This document shows positions 43,365 through 52,380 of a DNA stretch of 53,065 bases, piece after piece. The notes beneath the pieces were generated by a model. That model saw only the letters and a list, made by a program, of their open reading frames with translations. It was not told where the DNA came from and made no database searches. The translations under genes were made by a program, and so were the position numbers. Each line of letters starts with the position of its first letter. Positions within the stretch are counted from its first letter, which is position 1. Source of the DNA: Defluviitaleaceae bacterium (GTDB lineage: Bacteria; Bacillota; Clostridia; Lachnospirales; WRAX01); assembly GCA_009779935.1 (NCBI GenBank), contig WRAX01000001.1, forward strand, positions 101,758-154,822. Direction: 5' to 3'.

Positions 43365-46300
43365 ATGAAAAATTCACGTCTGCCCAAATTGGGCAAGCAT
43401 AAAGTGATCGGGTTTTTGTTGGTGTTTTTTATGGCCTTTAATTATATTCAGCCTTTGGCGGCTATTTATTTGGACTATAGCATCAACAAGGATGTAGGAG
43501 TAGGCGAGTATCCTGAATATTATTGCCCGGAATGCCTTGCAGAAGGTTATCCTGACTGTATCCACAAGAAGGAAGACCAGTGTGAGCATGATGAAAACGG
43601 GTATGAGTATTGCAAGGATAAAGACGAAGAAGAATTAGGCGAGGATGTGGGAGAAGAAAGCGAAATTGGCAGTGATGACGACAGCTCTGGTAGTGACTTG
43701 GTTATGCCACCGATGGTTTCGACAGATTTGCCAATGGTGTTGCCGGTTCCTGCATCTGGCGGTTTTAGCACGACGGTTTCAAGGGCAGCTCTTGGTGATG
43801 GCGGCCTGCAAACGCCATTTACTAATACAGGCGTGCAAGGTTGGCAGGCAGATGCGGTTTTGTCCAGGGACAACTCGGATGCAATGCGCATTAACCTAAA
43901 TGTGCCGTTTGAGGTCGCTTCTACAAATAGGTATATCGAAATCGAGTTCGGTTTTGGTATGACATTACAATCTGCACCCGGCATGGTTTTTAACAATGCT
44001 ACAGGTGGCTTTGACTTTAACCCATCCACCTTAACGGCACCAGACAATAGCTTTATCCTATCTGGCCAGTGGGTGCCCACTGGCACGGAAATTCCACAAG
44101 CCAGCGGTAATAACCACACCCCCAGAAGTGGCATTTTGCGTTACGAAATTGCTACAACATACACGATGGGTGACTATTCTGGTGCGGACATTACCAATGT
44201 TAATTTTCCTGTTCTTGGTATCACCGACTGGAATTTGATTTTTAAGGCAAGATACGGCGGTTCTGCACGCCCAAGATACCATATAGACCCTATTATGGTA
44301 CGTACAAACGAGGATACATTGGTAGGGGCTATCGGTCACAACTCTGTGCTAAATTATATCTCTTTACTTGGGGATATAATTATCACACCAACCAGAACAA
44401 ACTCTACTTACGGACCTGTTACGGATGGAGATACTTGGCATTCCCAAATCGAATTAACCCCAAGGAGCGGTTCACACTCTATTCAATCTGCCTCCATCCC
44501 AACCCTTGGAAATCCCCTAACTGAAAGTATTTCATTTGAAATACGTGTACCAACTGTCCTAACTGCACGTGATGACATTGTTGTTGTGGCAACCCCTGCG
44601 GGTAGCGGCGTTGCGTTTCGTACAAACAACCCGTTGTTACTTAATGCCTTGCCTAACCATGGTGTTGAATATTATGTTCACCCCAATACAATCAACGTAA
44701 GCGGAAGGGCATATTGGGTGGTGAGTATCACCCTTAGCCAAGCACGCTTGATGGCAGCAAACGGCACTACACGTGCTTCTGTGAGGGTGTCGGGTGTTAT
44801 ACCTACGGGCACACCGCCGGGCACATACCAACATGCTACCCGAGGCAACAACCCTGTGACAAATCAGCATTTGGCCTTCCATCCAAGCCAAAGATATAAC
44901 ATTGTTACTCCAGCAGACCATAACCGAACCGACATTATTGTTCAAACGGTTGGGGGCATACCAAGGCCAACCCTTCACCCACTTATGAACGATTGGCCAA
45001 CTTCAAACCAAAACCCTATAAACCAAAGGCTTGCAAGGTTTCCATCCGCCGCACCATTGTCGCCCCTTGGCGGCTTTGTGTTGACCAACACCGCCTTAGC
45101 TCCCGAGCAAGCGTTGTTTTTGGATTTTACCGCCGGACTTCCTTATATGGGTGTGCGTGCAGTACGCATCCCTACGGGCAATGGTGGCCCAAACCATCAA
45201 AACAGTCCTATTGGGCTTTATAACCTATCCATTACCACAACCCATGGGCGAGAATTGCATTTTGAGGGTAACGAAATGTTACCGCTTCTGGGAACTACTG
45301 GCTCTATTGGTTCGGGTTCGGGCAATCCCCGTTGGCGCAATATAAACTTTTACCATCATCTTTATGAAGATGAATTTATTATAACCCTTAGAGCAGAAAT
45401 GCGTGGATACATCGGTGTCATCGTCCAAGCCGTACCTAATGCAGACATTTTCTTAACCCCCGGCAGTGTGACATTCTTGTATTTTGGTGTGTTGCATAAT
45501 ACCCTACCTGTAAACCACGACATACGCTCCTCTGGTATTGTAGGATGGGTTTGCCCTAATGGCGTCACAAACGAAAATCCCTCCGGTACCCGTGAAGGAA
45601 GCACTTGGAGAGATTATGCAACCACAACCATGCGTACTTCCGGACACCATGCCGGCCTTAACGGCAATTCCGGATGGGGCTTTAATGTTTCAAGCCCGGG
45701 TTTGCCTGCCACCCAAGGTCCAAATGCACAGCGTGAGTCCCTTCCGGCCGGTTTTAGCCGTTATGCTACGGAAGGAAATATGCTTTCCATTCAATTTAAC
45801 AGGCATAACACGTTTTTGGGGACGCCAAATGTTGCTGCAATGCAGGGCTTTTATCTGTATCTGCGCTGCTTGACAGTAGAAGGCATTATAGAAGTTGTCC
45901 ATGAAGATACCGTCATAACGTGGGGAAGCCACACTTGGGAGTTTAACGACCTTCCAAGAACCCGATTATATGACACTTTGGGCAACAGGGTTTACCGCCT
46001 GCACCTTTATGATGTAATTTTGGGGCAGTTTGATGAAAACTTAAATATGTTCCCACCTGTTAGAATAGACTTTGACGTGCGTGCTTTGCCAACCACAGAC
46101 ACAAGAACAGTAGACCTGCAAGAATTGATTTTTATAACTACTATAGCTGACACTTCCAGGGTTTTCCAAAGTGGTAACGCCAATGGTTTTGGTAGCCATG
46201 ACCGCACCCATCATATGATGCTGGGCAGACGGCCAACACCGCCAAGCCCTGTCGGCACTGCTCCTGGTGGCTTTCACCCAGAGCAACAAGCGTGGTGGGT

Positions 46301-47732
46301 TGTAGATTGTGACAGGGCAGGACAAGACCGCTGGGTTGGCTCTCCTCGTGTAGATGCAGACTGGTTTGCCCTAAACTTATTAGGCGAAACCCAAATTAAC
46401 ACATGGACGGACATTCGCACCATTAATGAATATGGTGAAACGATTGTAAGCTGGACAAGTTATGACTGGGCAACCAATAGCCAGTTATTACATCTTATCC
46501 CGGACGCAACTGTCCATCATAGGTTTACCTATCGTAACCAACTTAATGTGCCGCTTAACAACTTTGCAGGGCTTATTCCCATTCCGAAACGTAACGAACT
46601 ATTGCCGCAACGCCTTGCAAACGATGTGCCAAACCAACGCTTTGGGTTTACCTTAAACCTAATAAGGAATCCCGCCCTTGACTATCCAGCAGATTATACT
46701 TTCCGCTTCTCTCACCAACACACCTTGGACAGGTTTTGTACTTCGTTTATGACTTGGGAGGACTTCTATTACGATAATGGCTTCCCGTTTGGCACAGAGG
46801 ATATTCGCATGGTACTTATTTCCAGCAACGGACAGATATTACCTGGTGCTTACGGCTCAGTTGTCCTGCATTTGGAGCCATTACATTGGCATGATATGGT
46901 TAATTTTACAGGAACATACAATAGATACGCTGCACTTGTTACCCATATTCCAGCGGAAACCGTTGTAACGGGCGTTAGCCGCCCTGTTGCAATGCGCAGC
47001 TGGCAAATGGTAAGGTTTCAGCCGGGAGTTGTGCCCTTGTCTCTTGTAGAAGATATGCCCGAGAATATTTGGGCTGCACCCCTTTCTGTTTTTCTGATTG
47101 AGGACATTGTGCCAACCGCACCAGGATTTACCTTTGTAGAGTGGAGAATGCAACATACCGGGAATTTTTATGACCCCGATGATTATTTTGAAATGCCTTG
47201 GCAAGATGTGGTGTTGGTGGCGCAATGGCAGCCTATTCCCGGCATTCCACCTAACCACCCACCAGGCAACCCGCAACCACCAAATAACCCGCCAGATTGG
47301 GGGTCAAGCGAGCCCGAATATGTTTGGGAATGGCCTGGCGGAGGTACGTCTACAATCACTAGGAGTAACTTGCCGGCGGTTGGGGTCGAATATGAATCGA
47401 ATTATCTACCGCCAAACACAAATTCTTATTCAAACCCGGACTTAAGCCATGACTTTATTGAATTTACCGTAATTAGTGCTAACGCTTTGCCGCCCGAAGA
47501 AGATGACGAAATAGAAGACGATGAGGAAGGTGGAGTGGAGCAACAGGATTACTCTGAAAACGAGGAAACGCCTGTAATCATTGTAACCACTTCCTATCAT
47601 ATGCCACAAACTGGCATTAGTGATTCACGCACTTTTTTAGCAACAATGCTTGCCATTACCTTGTCATCTGTTGCCTTTTTTGGCAGATTGATAAGACGTG
47701 AAAAAAGTAAGGCTAAACTTATCCGTAAATAA
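43365..47732 (+). CDS. Large cell-wall-anchored protein with MPQTG sorting signal
   Basis: The 1,455-residue exported protein starts at the ATG at 43365 behind GAGGAGGTGG. It has a signal peptide (KVIGFLLVFFMAFNYIQPLA), a short Cys/His cluster (YCPECLAEGYPDCIHK, then CEHDENGYEYC), an acidic and Ser/Pro linker, and about 1,150 residues of beta-rich sequence. A segment resembling an InlB-type B-repeat follows (PGFTFVEWRMQHTG to VVLVAQW), then Pro- and Glu-rich linkers. The C-terminus has MPQTG (residues 1413-1417), a hydrophobic helix (TFLATMLAITLSSVAFFG) and a basic tail, the tripartite sortase signal. The class B sortase gene converges on it directly downstream and is probably its enzyme. Its biological role is unknown; adhesion is a guess. 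Confidence 0.88.
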   Translation: MKNSRLPKLGKHKVIGFLLVFFMAFNYIQPLAAIYLDYSINKDVGVGEYPEYYCPECLAEGYPDCIHKKEDQCEHDENGYEYCKDKDEEELGEDVGEESEIGSDDDSSGSDLVMPPMVSTDLPMVLPVPASGGFSTTVSRAALGDGGLQTPFTNTGVQGWQADAVLSRDNSDAMRINLNVPFEVASTNRYIEIEFGFGMTLQSAPGMVFNNATGGFDFNPSTLTAPDNSFILSGQWVPTGTEIPQASGNNHTPRSGILRYEIATTYTMGDYSGADITNVNFPVLGITDWNLIFKARYGGSARPRYHIDPIMVRTNEDTLVGAIGHNSVLNYISLLGDIIITPTRTNSTYGPVTDGDTWHSQIELTPRSGSHSIQSASIPTLGNPLTESISFEIRVPTVLTARDDIVVVATPAGSGVAFRTNNPLLLNALPNHGVEYYVHPNTINVSGRAYWVVSITLSQARLMAANGTTRASVRVSGVIPTGTPPGTYQHATRGNNPVTNQHLAFHPSQRYNIVTPADHNRTDIIVQTVGGIPRPTLHPLMNDWPTSNQNPINQRLARFPSAAPLSPLGGFVLTNTALAPEQALFLDFTAGLPYMGVRAVRIPTGNGGPNHQNSPIGLYNLSITTTHGRELHFEGNEMLPLLGTTGSIGSGSGNPRWRNINFYHHLYEDEFIITLRAEMRGYIGVIVQAVPNADIFLTPGSVTFLYFGVLHNTLPVNHDIRSSGIVGWVCPNGVTNENPSGTREGSTWRDYATTTMRTSGHHAGLNGNSGWGFNVSSPGLPATQGPNAQRESLPAGFSRYATEGNMLSIQFNRHNTFLGTPNVAAMQGFYLYLRCLTVEGIIEVVHEDTVITWGSHTWEFNDLPRTRLYDTLGNRVYRLHLYDVILGQFDENLNMFPPVRIDFDVRALPTTDTRTVDLQELIFITTIADTSRVFQSGNANGFGSHDRTHHMMLGRRPTPPSPVGTAPGGFHPEQQAWWVVDCDRAGQDRWVGSPRVDADWFALNLLGETQINTWTDIRTINEYGETIVSWTSYDWATNSQLLHLIPDATVHHRFTYRNQLNVPLNNFAGLIPIPKRNELLPQRLANDVPNQRFGFTLNLIRNPALDYPADYTFRFSHQHTLDRFCTSFMTWEDFYYDNGFPFGTEDIRMVLISSNGQILPGAYGSVVLHLEPLHWHDMVNFTGTYNRYAALVTHIPAETVVTGVSRPVAMRSWQMVRFQPGVVPLSLVEDMPENIWAAPLSVFLIEDIVPTAPGFTFVEWRMQHTGNFYDPDDYFEMPWQDVVLVAQWQPIPGIPPNHPPGNPQPPNNPPDWGSSEPEYVWEWPGGGTSTITRSNLPAVGVEYESNYLPPNTNSYSNPDLSHDFIEFTVISANALPPEEDDEIEDDEEGGVEQQDYSENEETPVIIVTTSYHMPQTGISDSRTFLATMLAITLSSVAFFGRLIRREKSKAKLIRK

Positions 47733-47737
47733 AAAAC

Positions 47738-47773
47738 AAACGTCATTACAGGTTTAGGTTTGTAATGACGTTT
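47738..47773. terminator. Bidirectional terminator between wall protein and sortase
   Basis: Perfect 13-bp stem AAACGTCATTACA (47738-47750) with TGTAATGACGTTT (47761-47773), 10-nt loop, A/T runs on both sides. It overlaps the sortase stop codon by one base. Confidence 0.9.
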
Positions 47774-48582
47774 TATATTTCCACTAACTTTCCGACCAAT
47801 ATAAAGCGATAACTTTGCGAGCCCGTTGGGGTGCATGTTGCCAATGTAACCAATCGGCTGCCATACGGCACATAAATGTCCGATATGAAAACCGAGCGGC
47901 TTTTCGCATCTTCTGCAAACCCTCGAAAGTCGTCATAACCTTCAAAATTTATAGGTGGGTAGTAAAATGCCGCATCCAGCACATAACCCGCAAACCAGAC
48001 TGCTACAAAATTGCCTTTGGGGGCAAAAATCGTCATGGCGGGGTGCTGTTCAAAATAGGTTTGGCTGTTGAAATGACGAAGGGAACCAAACTTGTTATCC
48101 CTTGGCATATCGTGACCATAAATTATGGTGTTCGCATCCAGAAAGTTAGGGTCGTTGCGATAATCCATAAAAATTGAACCCATAGGGTTTCTTGTGCCAT
48201 TGGGCAAGTGATGAAGGTAGAAATCATTGTCCCACCCTTGTACGATTGGGTAATTTATATTTGTTCCGTAGGATTGTATCCAGCCAACTAAGTTGGGAAT
48301 GGCGGTAGATAGTTGCTCAAAATCTATATTTGTAACAAATCGGTTATTTTCATTATCCGCTTTCGGATCAAGATTTTCGTGGTAAAAAATAGGCTCGGCA
48401 TTAATAGTGGTCATAATGGTAGATATATCAGGCGTAGGAACAAATTCTGGTGCAATTTCTGCAAAAAAGTTTTCCCCTTGGTGTTCCCTAAAGACATTAA
48501 GTCCCAGCAAAACTGTAAAAACTACCGCTAATACAACGGCAATCCCGAAAAGCACACGCAAAACCAAAAGTCGTTTTTCCAT
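47773..48582 (-). CDS. srtB: Class B sortase
   Basis: This is a membrane-bound cysteine transpeptidase that cleaves a sorting signal and links the protein to peptidoglycan. The 269 residues have an N-terminal anchor helix (LRVLFGIAVVLAVVFTVLLG) and the class B core: LVGWIQSYGTNINYPIVQG and the DNDFYLHH region. The catalytic residues are His157 (IIYGHDMP), Cys250 (LATCTPTG) and Arg259 (YRFILVGKL). The ATG at 48582 follows a G-rich SD; a second start at 48606 is possible. In C. difficile the class B sortase uses (S/P)PxTG signals, so the neighbouring MPQTG protein is a reasonable substrate. It is a single-gene unit. Confidence 0.93.
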   Translation of the reverse strand: MEKRLLVLRVLFGIAVVLAVVFTVLLGLNVFREHQGENFFAEIAPEFVPTPDISTIMTTINAEPIFYHENLDPKADNENNRFVTNIDFEQLSTAIPNLVGWIQSYGTNINYPIVQGWDNDFYLHHLPNGTRNPMGSIFMDYRNDPNFLDANTIIYGHDMPRDNKFGSLRHFNSQTYFEQHPAMTIFAPKGNFVAVWFAGYVLDAAFYYPPINFEGYDDFRGFAEDAKSRSVFISDIYVPYGSRLVTLATCTPTGSQSYRFILVGKLVEI

Positions 48583-48604
48583 TTTCTCGCCCCCCCATCG
48601 CAAC

Positions 48605-48633
48605 ATTTTATCATATTTGACAGACTGCCGCAA
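48605..48633 (-). promoter_or_regulatory. Probable promoter of the sortase gene
   Basis: On the minus strand: TTGCGG (48633-48628), a 17-base spacer and TAAAAT (48610-48605). Confidence 0.5.
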
Positions 48634-48849
48634 TAGCTTTTTGCCAAATCATAATTTGGAAATCAAAGCCACCCGCTAAGACTGTGCCGAAGATTGACCT
48701 GTGGGTATTTTGAGCTTGAGTATAACATATACGCCCAGCAGCTCGCTGTTTGTAGGTGTTGTGGTAAAAAAATAATGGAGGCATGGGAGCCCCAGAAATT
48801 GTGCGTATCCGGGGTTTATGGAATACAATTTGATAAAGTGAACCCTTTC

Positions 48850-48892
48850 AAACCAAAAACCAACGGAAGAGAAAACCGTTGGTTTTTGGTTT
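48850..48892 (-). terminator. Intrinsic terminator after fdhA
   Basis: A perfect 17-bp stem (48850-48866 with 48876-48892) has a 9-nt loop, and its arms contain A and T runs (ACCAAAAACC and GGTTTTTGGT). It lies about 30 bases after the fdhA stop. Confidence 0.88.
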
Positions 48893-48923
48893 GTTATTTA
48901 TTTCAAAGTAGTACACCCTTTGT

Positions 48924-51674
48924 TTAGAGCTTTACAAGCTTAACAGCACAGGCTTTAAGCTCTGGCTCGTGGGCGATTGGGTCACGGGCTGCCGTTGTTA
49001 CTTTGTTGATATGGGTGCCCGGGTGGTGGAAGTTGGAGATAACATCACCATCTTGCACGCCTTCGTTGATTTTTATGATAGCTTCAGCTTCGCCGCGGCG
49101 GGAAACAAGTTTGGCTTTGTCACCAGCTGCAACGCCATACTTCTTGGCGGTGGCGGAGTTTAGCTCGAATACACCATGGGGGTCAAGCTCCATCAAAACT
49201 CTGGTTTTGCCTGTCATTTCCATGTTGTCGTAGTGGTAAAGGTCACGGATAGTGATAAGTACCATTGGATACTCGTCACATGGCGGCTCTGCAATTTGGG
49301 AGTTGACCTTATAGTCTTGCCCCATAAGTTTAACTTTGCCCGCAGGGAAACCAGCAGTAAACAACCAACGCACGCCCTCTTCAGCATCAGCAGCAATTGG
49401 CCAGCGAACGCCGTCATAGCGGGTGTCGCGACGCTCAATTTTGTCGTAATTAACACCGGCGTATTGGGGCATGGTTCTGCTCATTTCGGCCATAACAGAA
49501 GCTGCTGTGGACTTATTGTCCGGACCCAGCTGGTTTTGGGTGTAACCAAACCTGTTCATCAAGTCGATTAAGATTTCATAATCTGCCCTTGAATTGCCAT
49601 AGGGTTGAACCACAGGGCGGGTCATTTGAACACGCCTTTCTGTGTTTGTTACAGTTCCGTATTTCTCCAAGCAGGAAGCTGCCGGTAAGAATACATCGGC
49701 ATATTCAGCCGTCATGGACATCATCGGCTCTTGCACCACCAAGAAATCAAGGTTTTGTAAGCCTTTGATAACATTGTTGGCATCCGGGTTCATGGTTACA
49801 GGGTCTGCACCCATGATATATTGTGCCTTTAACTTGCCTTCCACAGAAGCGTCGGTTTGCTCGGGAGAGGTTAAACCGTGCTTGCGGTTAAGCTTAACGC
49901 CCCAGAATTCTTCAAACTTATCGCCCACAGCACGGGCAACGGCAGGGTCGCCTCCTAATGCTGCAAAGAAGTCCTCATCAAAAATTTGGTAGCCCGGCAA
50001 GAAGTGCGGCAAGCAAGCCACATCACAACCGCCCTGCACATTGTTTTGGCCACGAAGTGGGTTCAAACCGGTGCTTCTTCTACCAATATGTCCGGTGATG
50101 AGAGCCAAATTGGCCAAGCACCAAACAGTTGCAACCGCATTATGACGTTGGGCAATACCCATACCCCAAGTGATGGCAGAGTTTGGGCCTTTTGCATAAA
50201 GCTCTGCTGCTTCTTTAATTTTTGCTGCGGGTACGCCTGTAACTTCGGCGGCCACTTCTGGGGTACAATCTTTTATAGCTTCCCACATCTCGTCAAAACC
50301 TTGGGTGCGCTCGTCGATAAACGCTTTGTTGTGCAGGTTGTTGGTGATAATGTGGTTCATCATGCCGTTGATAAGGGGAATGTCCGTACCGGCTTTTTGC
50401 TGTAAATGTATGTCAGCAAAATGGGCAGTACCAACAACACGCGGGTCAGCCATGATAAATTTGGTACCTTTCTTTTTAGCACCTGCTTTGAAAGTTCCAA
50501 TAACAGGGTGAGCATCACGGGCGTTGCCGCCTATTTGCAAAATTACATCCGCATCCTCAAGCTCTGCAACAGAGTTGGACATGGCACCACTACCGAGCTG
50601 CACTATCAGTGCAGTAACTGTAGTAGAGTGTCAGAGGCGGGCGCACACGTCAACGCTGTTGGAGCCGATGACTGCACGGGCAAATTTTTGAAGCATGTAG
50701 TTATCTTCCAAATTGGCTTTACCGGAACCGTAAAAACCAATAGCTTCTGCGCCATGCTTGTCTTTAACTTCGGACATTTTTGTCTTGATAAGGTCTAAGG
50801 CCTCATCCCAGCTGGCCTCACGCCATTTTGGAGCTTCCGTTTTGCTGTTTGTGCGGATAAGAGGGGTTTTTGGACGCAACTCGCTTTGGACGTGTTGATG
50901 GCCAAATCTACCTTTAACACACAAAAGGCCGTTGTTGATAGAGTCCATTACAGGCTCGGCACCAACAAGCTTGCCGTCTTTTGCCAAATAATTAATTTGG
51001 CAACCAACGCCGCAATATGGGCAGGTGGCTTGGGTTTTGGTAATGCCATCGGCCGTGTAAGGGATATCCTTTTTGGTAACAAGGGCTTCCGTGGGGCATA
51101 CAGCAACGCAGTTTCCGCAACGCACGCATTTGTCTGCATCAAATTCAAAACCAAAGTCAGGGTCATTTACGCCCTTGCCTTTGAAGTTGAGGGCTTCACA
51201 ATGTTGAAGGTTGTTGGTTACCTTCACACAAAGGCCACATTTGATACACTTGCTTTGGTCCAGGGTGAAAACTTCGGTTTCCACAACAATATTTTCTTTC
51301 TTATCCTGCTTGGGGATGGCAACGCCATATTCTTTGGCATAGCCAACCAATTTACTGGAACCGGTGGCATTCGGATTTGCATCACAAACGCTAACCTCAG
51401 AAACCAGCTTCTCAAGAATAGACTTTCTTTCCGCTTTAACTTTTGGGCTATTGGTTTGCACAACCATGCCATCAGTTACAGGAACAGCGCAAGACACCAT
51501 AAGATTGTCTTTGCCTTCAATTTCCACCACACAAATGCGGCAGGTTCCGCCCGGTTTAAGGCGTGGGTCATTACAAAATGTTGGCACGTGAAGGCCGTTG
51601 GCCTTACATACCTGCAAAATGGTCTGACCTTGCTCTGCGCAATATTGCTGGCCATTGATAGTGATTTTTGCCAT
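48924..51674 (-). CDS. fdhA: Selenocysteine-containing formate dehydrogenase, alpha subunit
   Basis: The enzyme interconverts formate and CO2 at a molybdenum or tungsten bis-pterin centre. The frame is broken by a single TGA at 50631-50633. Sequence before (SVDVCARL) and after (HSTTVTALIVQLGSGAMSN) is the family active site with Sec348, so it reads as one 916-residue selenoprotein. Domains: [2Fe-2S] ferredoxin (Cys34, 45, 48, 62); a two-cluster ferredoxin segment (C143IKCGLC149, then C183VRCGNC189VAVC193); the Mo-pterin [4Fe-4S] site (Cys218, 221, 225, 252); then the molybdopterin domains to an MGD-binding C-terminus. This matches the long clostridial FdhA. The fourth cysteine of the first ferredoxin motif is replaced by Thr (VKVTNN); Cys159 may substitute. 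AAGGAGG precedes the ATG. No electron-transfer partner gene is adjacent. Confidence 0.95.
50589..50633 (-). promoter_or_regulatory. UGA (Sec) codon with SECIS-like hairpin
   Basis: Right after the UGA (50633-50631) the mRNA can form a lower helix of ACUAC (50624-50620) with GUAGU (50593-50589). Above it is a 7-bp apical stem, CUGCACU (50614-50608) with AGUGCAG (50604-50598), and a 3-nt loop. A bacterial SECIS lies at this place inside the coding region and binds SelB. The loop sequence differs from that of E. coli, as is usual in clostridia. Confidence 0.8.
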
Positions 51675-51694
51675 TATGTAACCTCCTTATAATA

Positions 51695-51986
51695 TTTTGT
51701 GTTAAATATTTATCAATAAATTGCATGGCATCTGGTGAATGCACATTATGCAGTTGCCCAGCGGCATTGGTGCCGCTGGGGCTGCCAGCGCAAGTTCTTT
51801 CAGTAAACCCGCACTGCCGGCACAAGCTCTTTCAGTAAACTTGTACCGGTATCATCAAATTTCAGAGGATGGTTCTGTCGCCCGTAAGCAACTGGGTAAT
51901 ACACATTTACCAGTTTTATGACTTTATTGATATAAATTTATCAATAAATATCATATGCAAAATATGAAATAATATTTAACACAAAA
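51695..51986 (-). ncRNA. Structured leader RNA of fdhA with 16-bp closing stem
   Basis: The fdhA transcript should start near 51982 and carries a leader of about 300 nt. Its ends form a perfect inverted repeat: TTTTGTGTTAAATATT (51695-51710) with AATATTTAACACAAAA (51971-51986). Inside are hairpins at 51923-51948 (10 bp, perfect), 51890-51915, 51817-51849 and 51786-51816 (two adjacent hairpins with the same loop sequence), and 51757-51780 (10 bp, perfect). The 3' arm of the closing stem ends 7-8 nt before the SD. I do not recognise a known riboswitch class. An inserted palindromic element is the alternative. Confidence 0.55.
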
Positions 51987-51988
51987 GA

Positions 51989-52018
51989 AGTATACCATAG
52001 CCACAATTTACCTGTCAA
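51989..52018 (-). promoter_or_regulatory. Sigma-A promoter of fdhA
   Basis: On the minus strand: TTGACA (52018-52013), an 18-base spacer and TATACT (51994-51989), just outside the inverted repeat that bounds the leader. Confidence 0.75.
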
Positions 52019-52145
52019 CCCTTCTTTTTTATAAATTTTTTTAATGGCTTTTATAATTTTATATAATAAAGCTACATTTTATCGTACAATTTTAGTTATT
52101 ACTTTAACAATATAACAAAAAATGAAAATGTTTTAAAATTTATTG

Positions 52146-52174
52146 TTGACAAGCTATGTCAAATTATATATAAT
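52146..52174 (+). promoter_or_regulatory. Consensus sigma-A promoter of mobB-fdhD
   Basis: TTGACA (52146-52151), exactly 17 bases, TATAAT (52169-52174). Both boxes are perfect. The start near 52181 is directly in front of the riboswitch. Confidence 0.88.
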
Positions 52175-52185
52175 GGGACTAATAA

Positions 52186-52300
52186 GCCATATCTCCGAGC
52201 TTGATGCCTACGGGTAAGTACCTATGGATAAGAGCCATTGGGTGGTTAGGGAAACCTTTCCGCCTCCCCACTGGAAAGGAGAGCAAGTGCCCATTTTGGC
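52186..52300 (+). promoter_or_regulatory. Molybdenum (tungsten) cofactor riboswitch
   Basis: The leader contains CTCCGAGC near its start, GCCTACGGGTAAGTACC, then GGGAAACCTTTCCGCC and ACTGGAAAGGAGAGC, and ends in GTGCCCATTTTGGCG. These are the conserved blocks and order of the Moco RNA motif, which binds molybdenum or tungsten cofactor. It lies between a consensus promoter and a terminator in front of mobB, so cofactor level probably controls read-through into mobB-fdhD. Molybdenum and tungsten forms cannot be separated by eye. Confidence 0.85.
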
Positions 52301-52307
52301 GTATTTT

Positions 52308-52335
52308 GCGACCTTCCCATGGGAGGTCGCTTTTT
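52308..52335 (+). terminator. Riboswitch-controlled terminator before mobB
   Basis: GCGACCTTCCC (52308-52318) pairs with GGGAGGTCGC (52321-52330), with one bulged T, followed by TTTTT. It lies about 45 bases before the mobB start and is the likely expression platform of the riboswitch. Confidence 0.85.
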
Positions 52336-52380
52336 GATATTTTTTTAACAATAATTTAAGATATAGAGGGGGAGCATAAG

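Larger units (their letters stand above)
48583..48923. other. Intergenic region between sortase and fdhA
   Basis: This 341-base gap holds the sortase promoter and the fdhA terminator. A 77-codon plus-strand frame (48694-48927) contains CRCCGKK, but it runs through the terminator and has no SD or family likeness, so I do not call it a gene. Confidence 0.6.

Noticed and set aside
48694-48927. A 77-codon plus-strand frame with CRCCGKK
   Set aside because: It reads through the 17-bp terminator stem of fdhA and has no SD or family likeness.
48924-51674. Reading fdhA as two genes or as a frameshifted pseudogene
   Set aside because: Both parts are in the same frame, the only interruption is TGA at the known Sec position, and a hairpin follows directly.
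50886-51692. A 268-codon plus-strand frame opposite fdhA
   Set aside because: It is antisense to conserved ferredoxin and active-site sequence, and its translation shows no domain.
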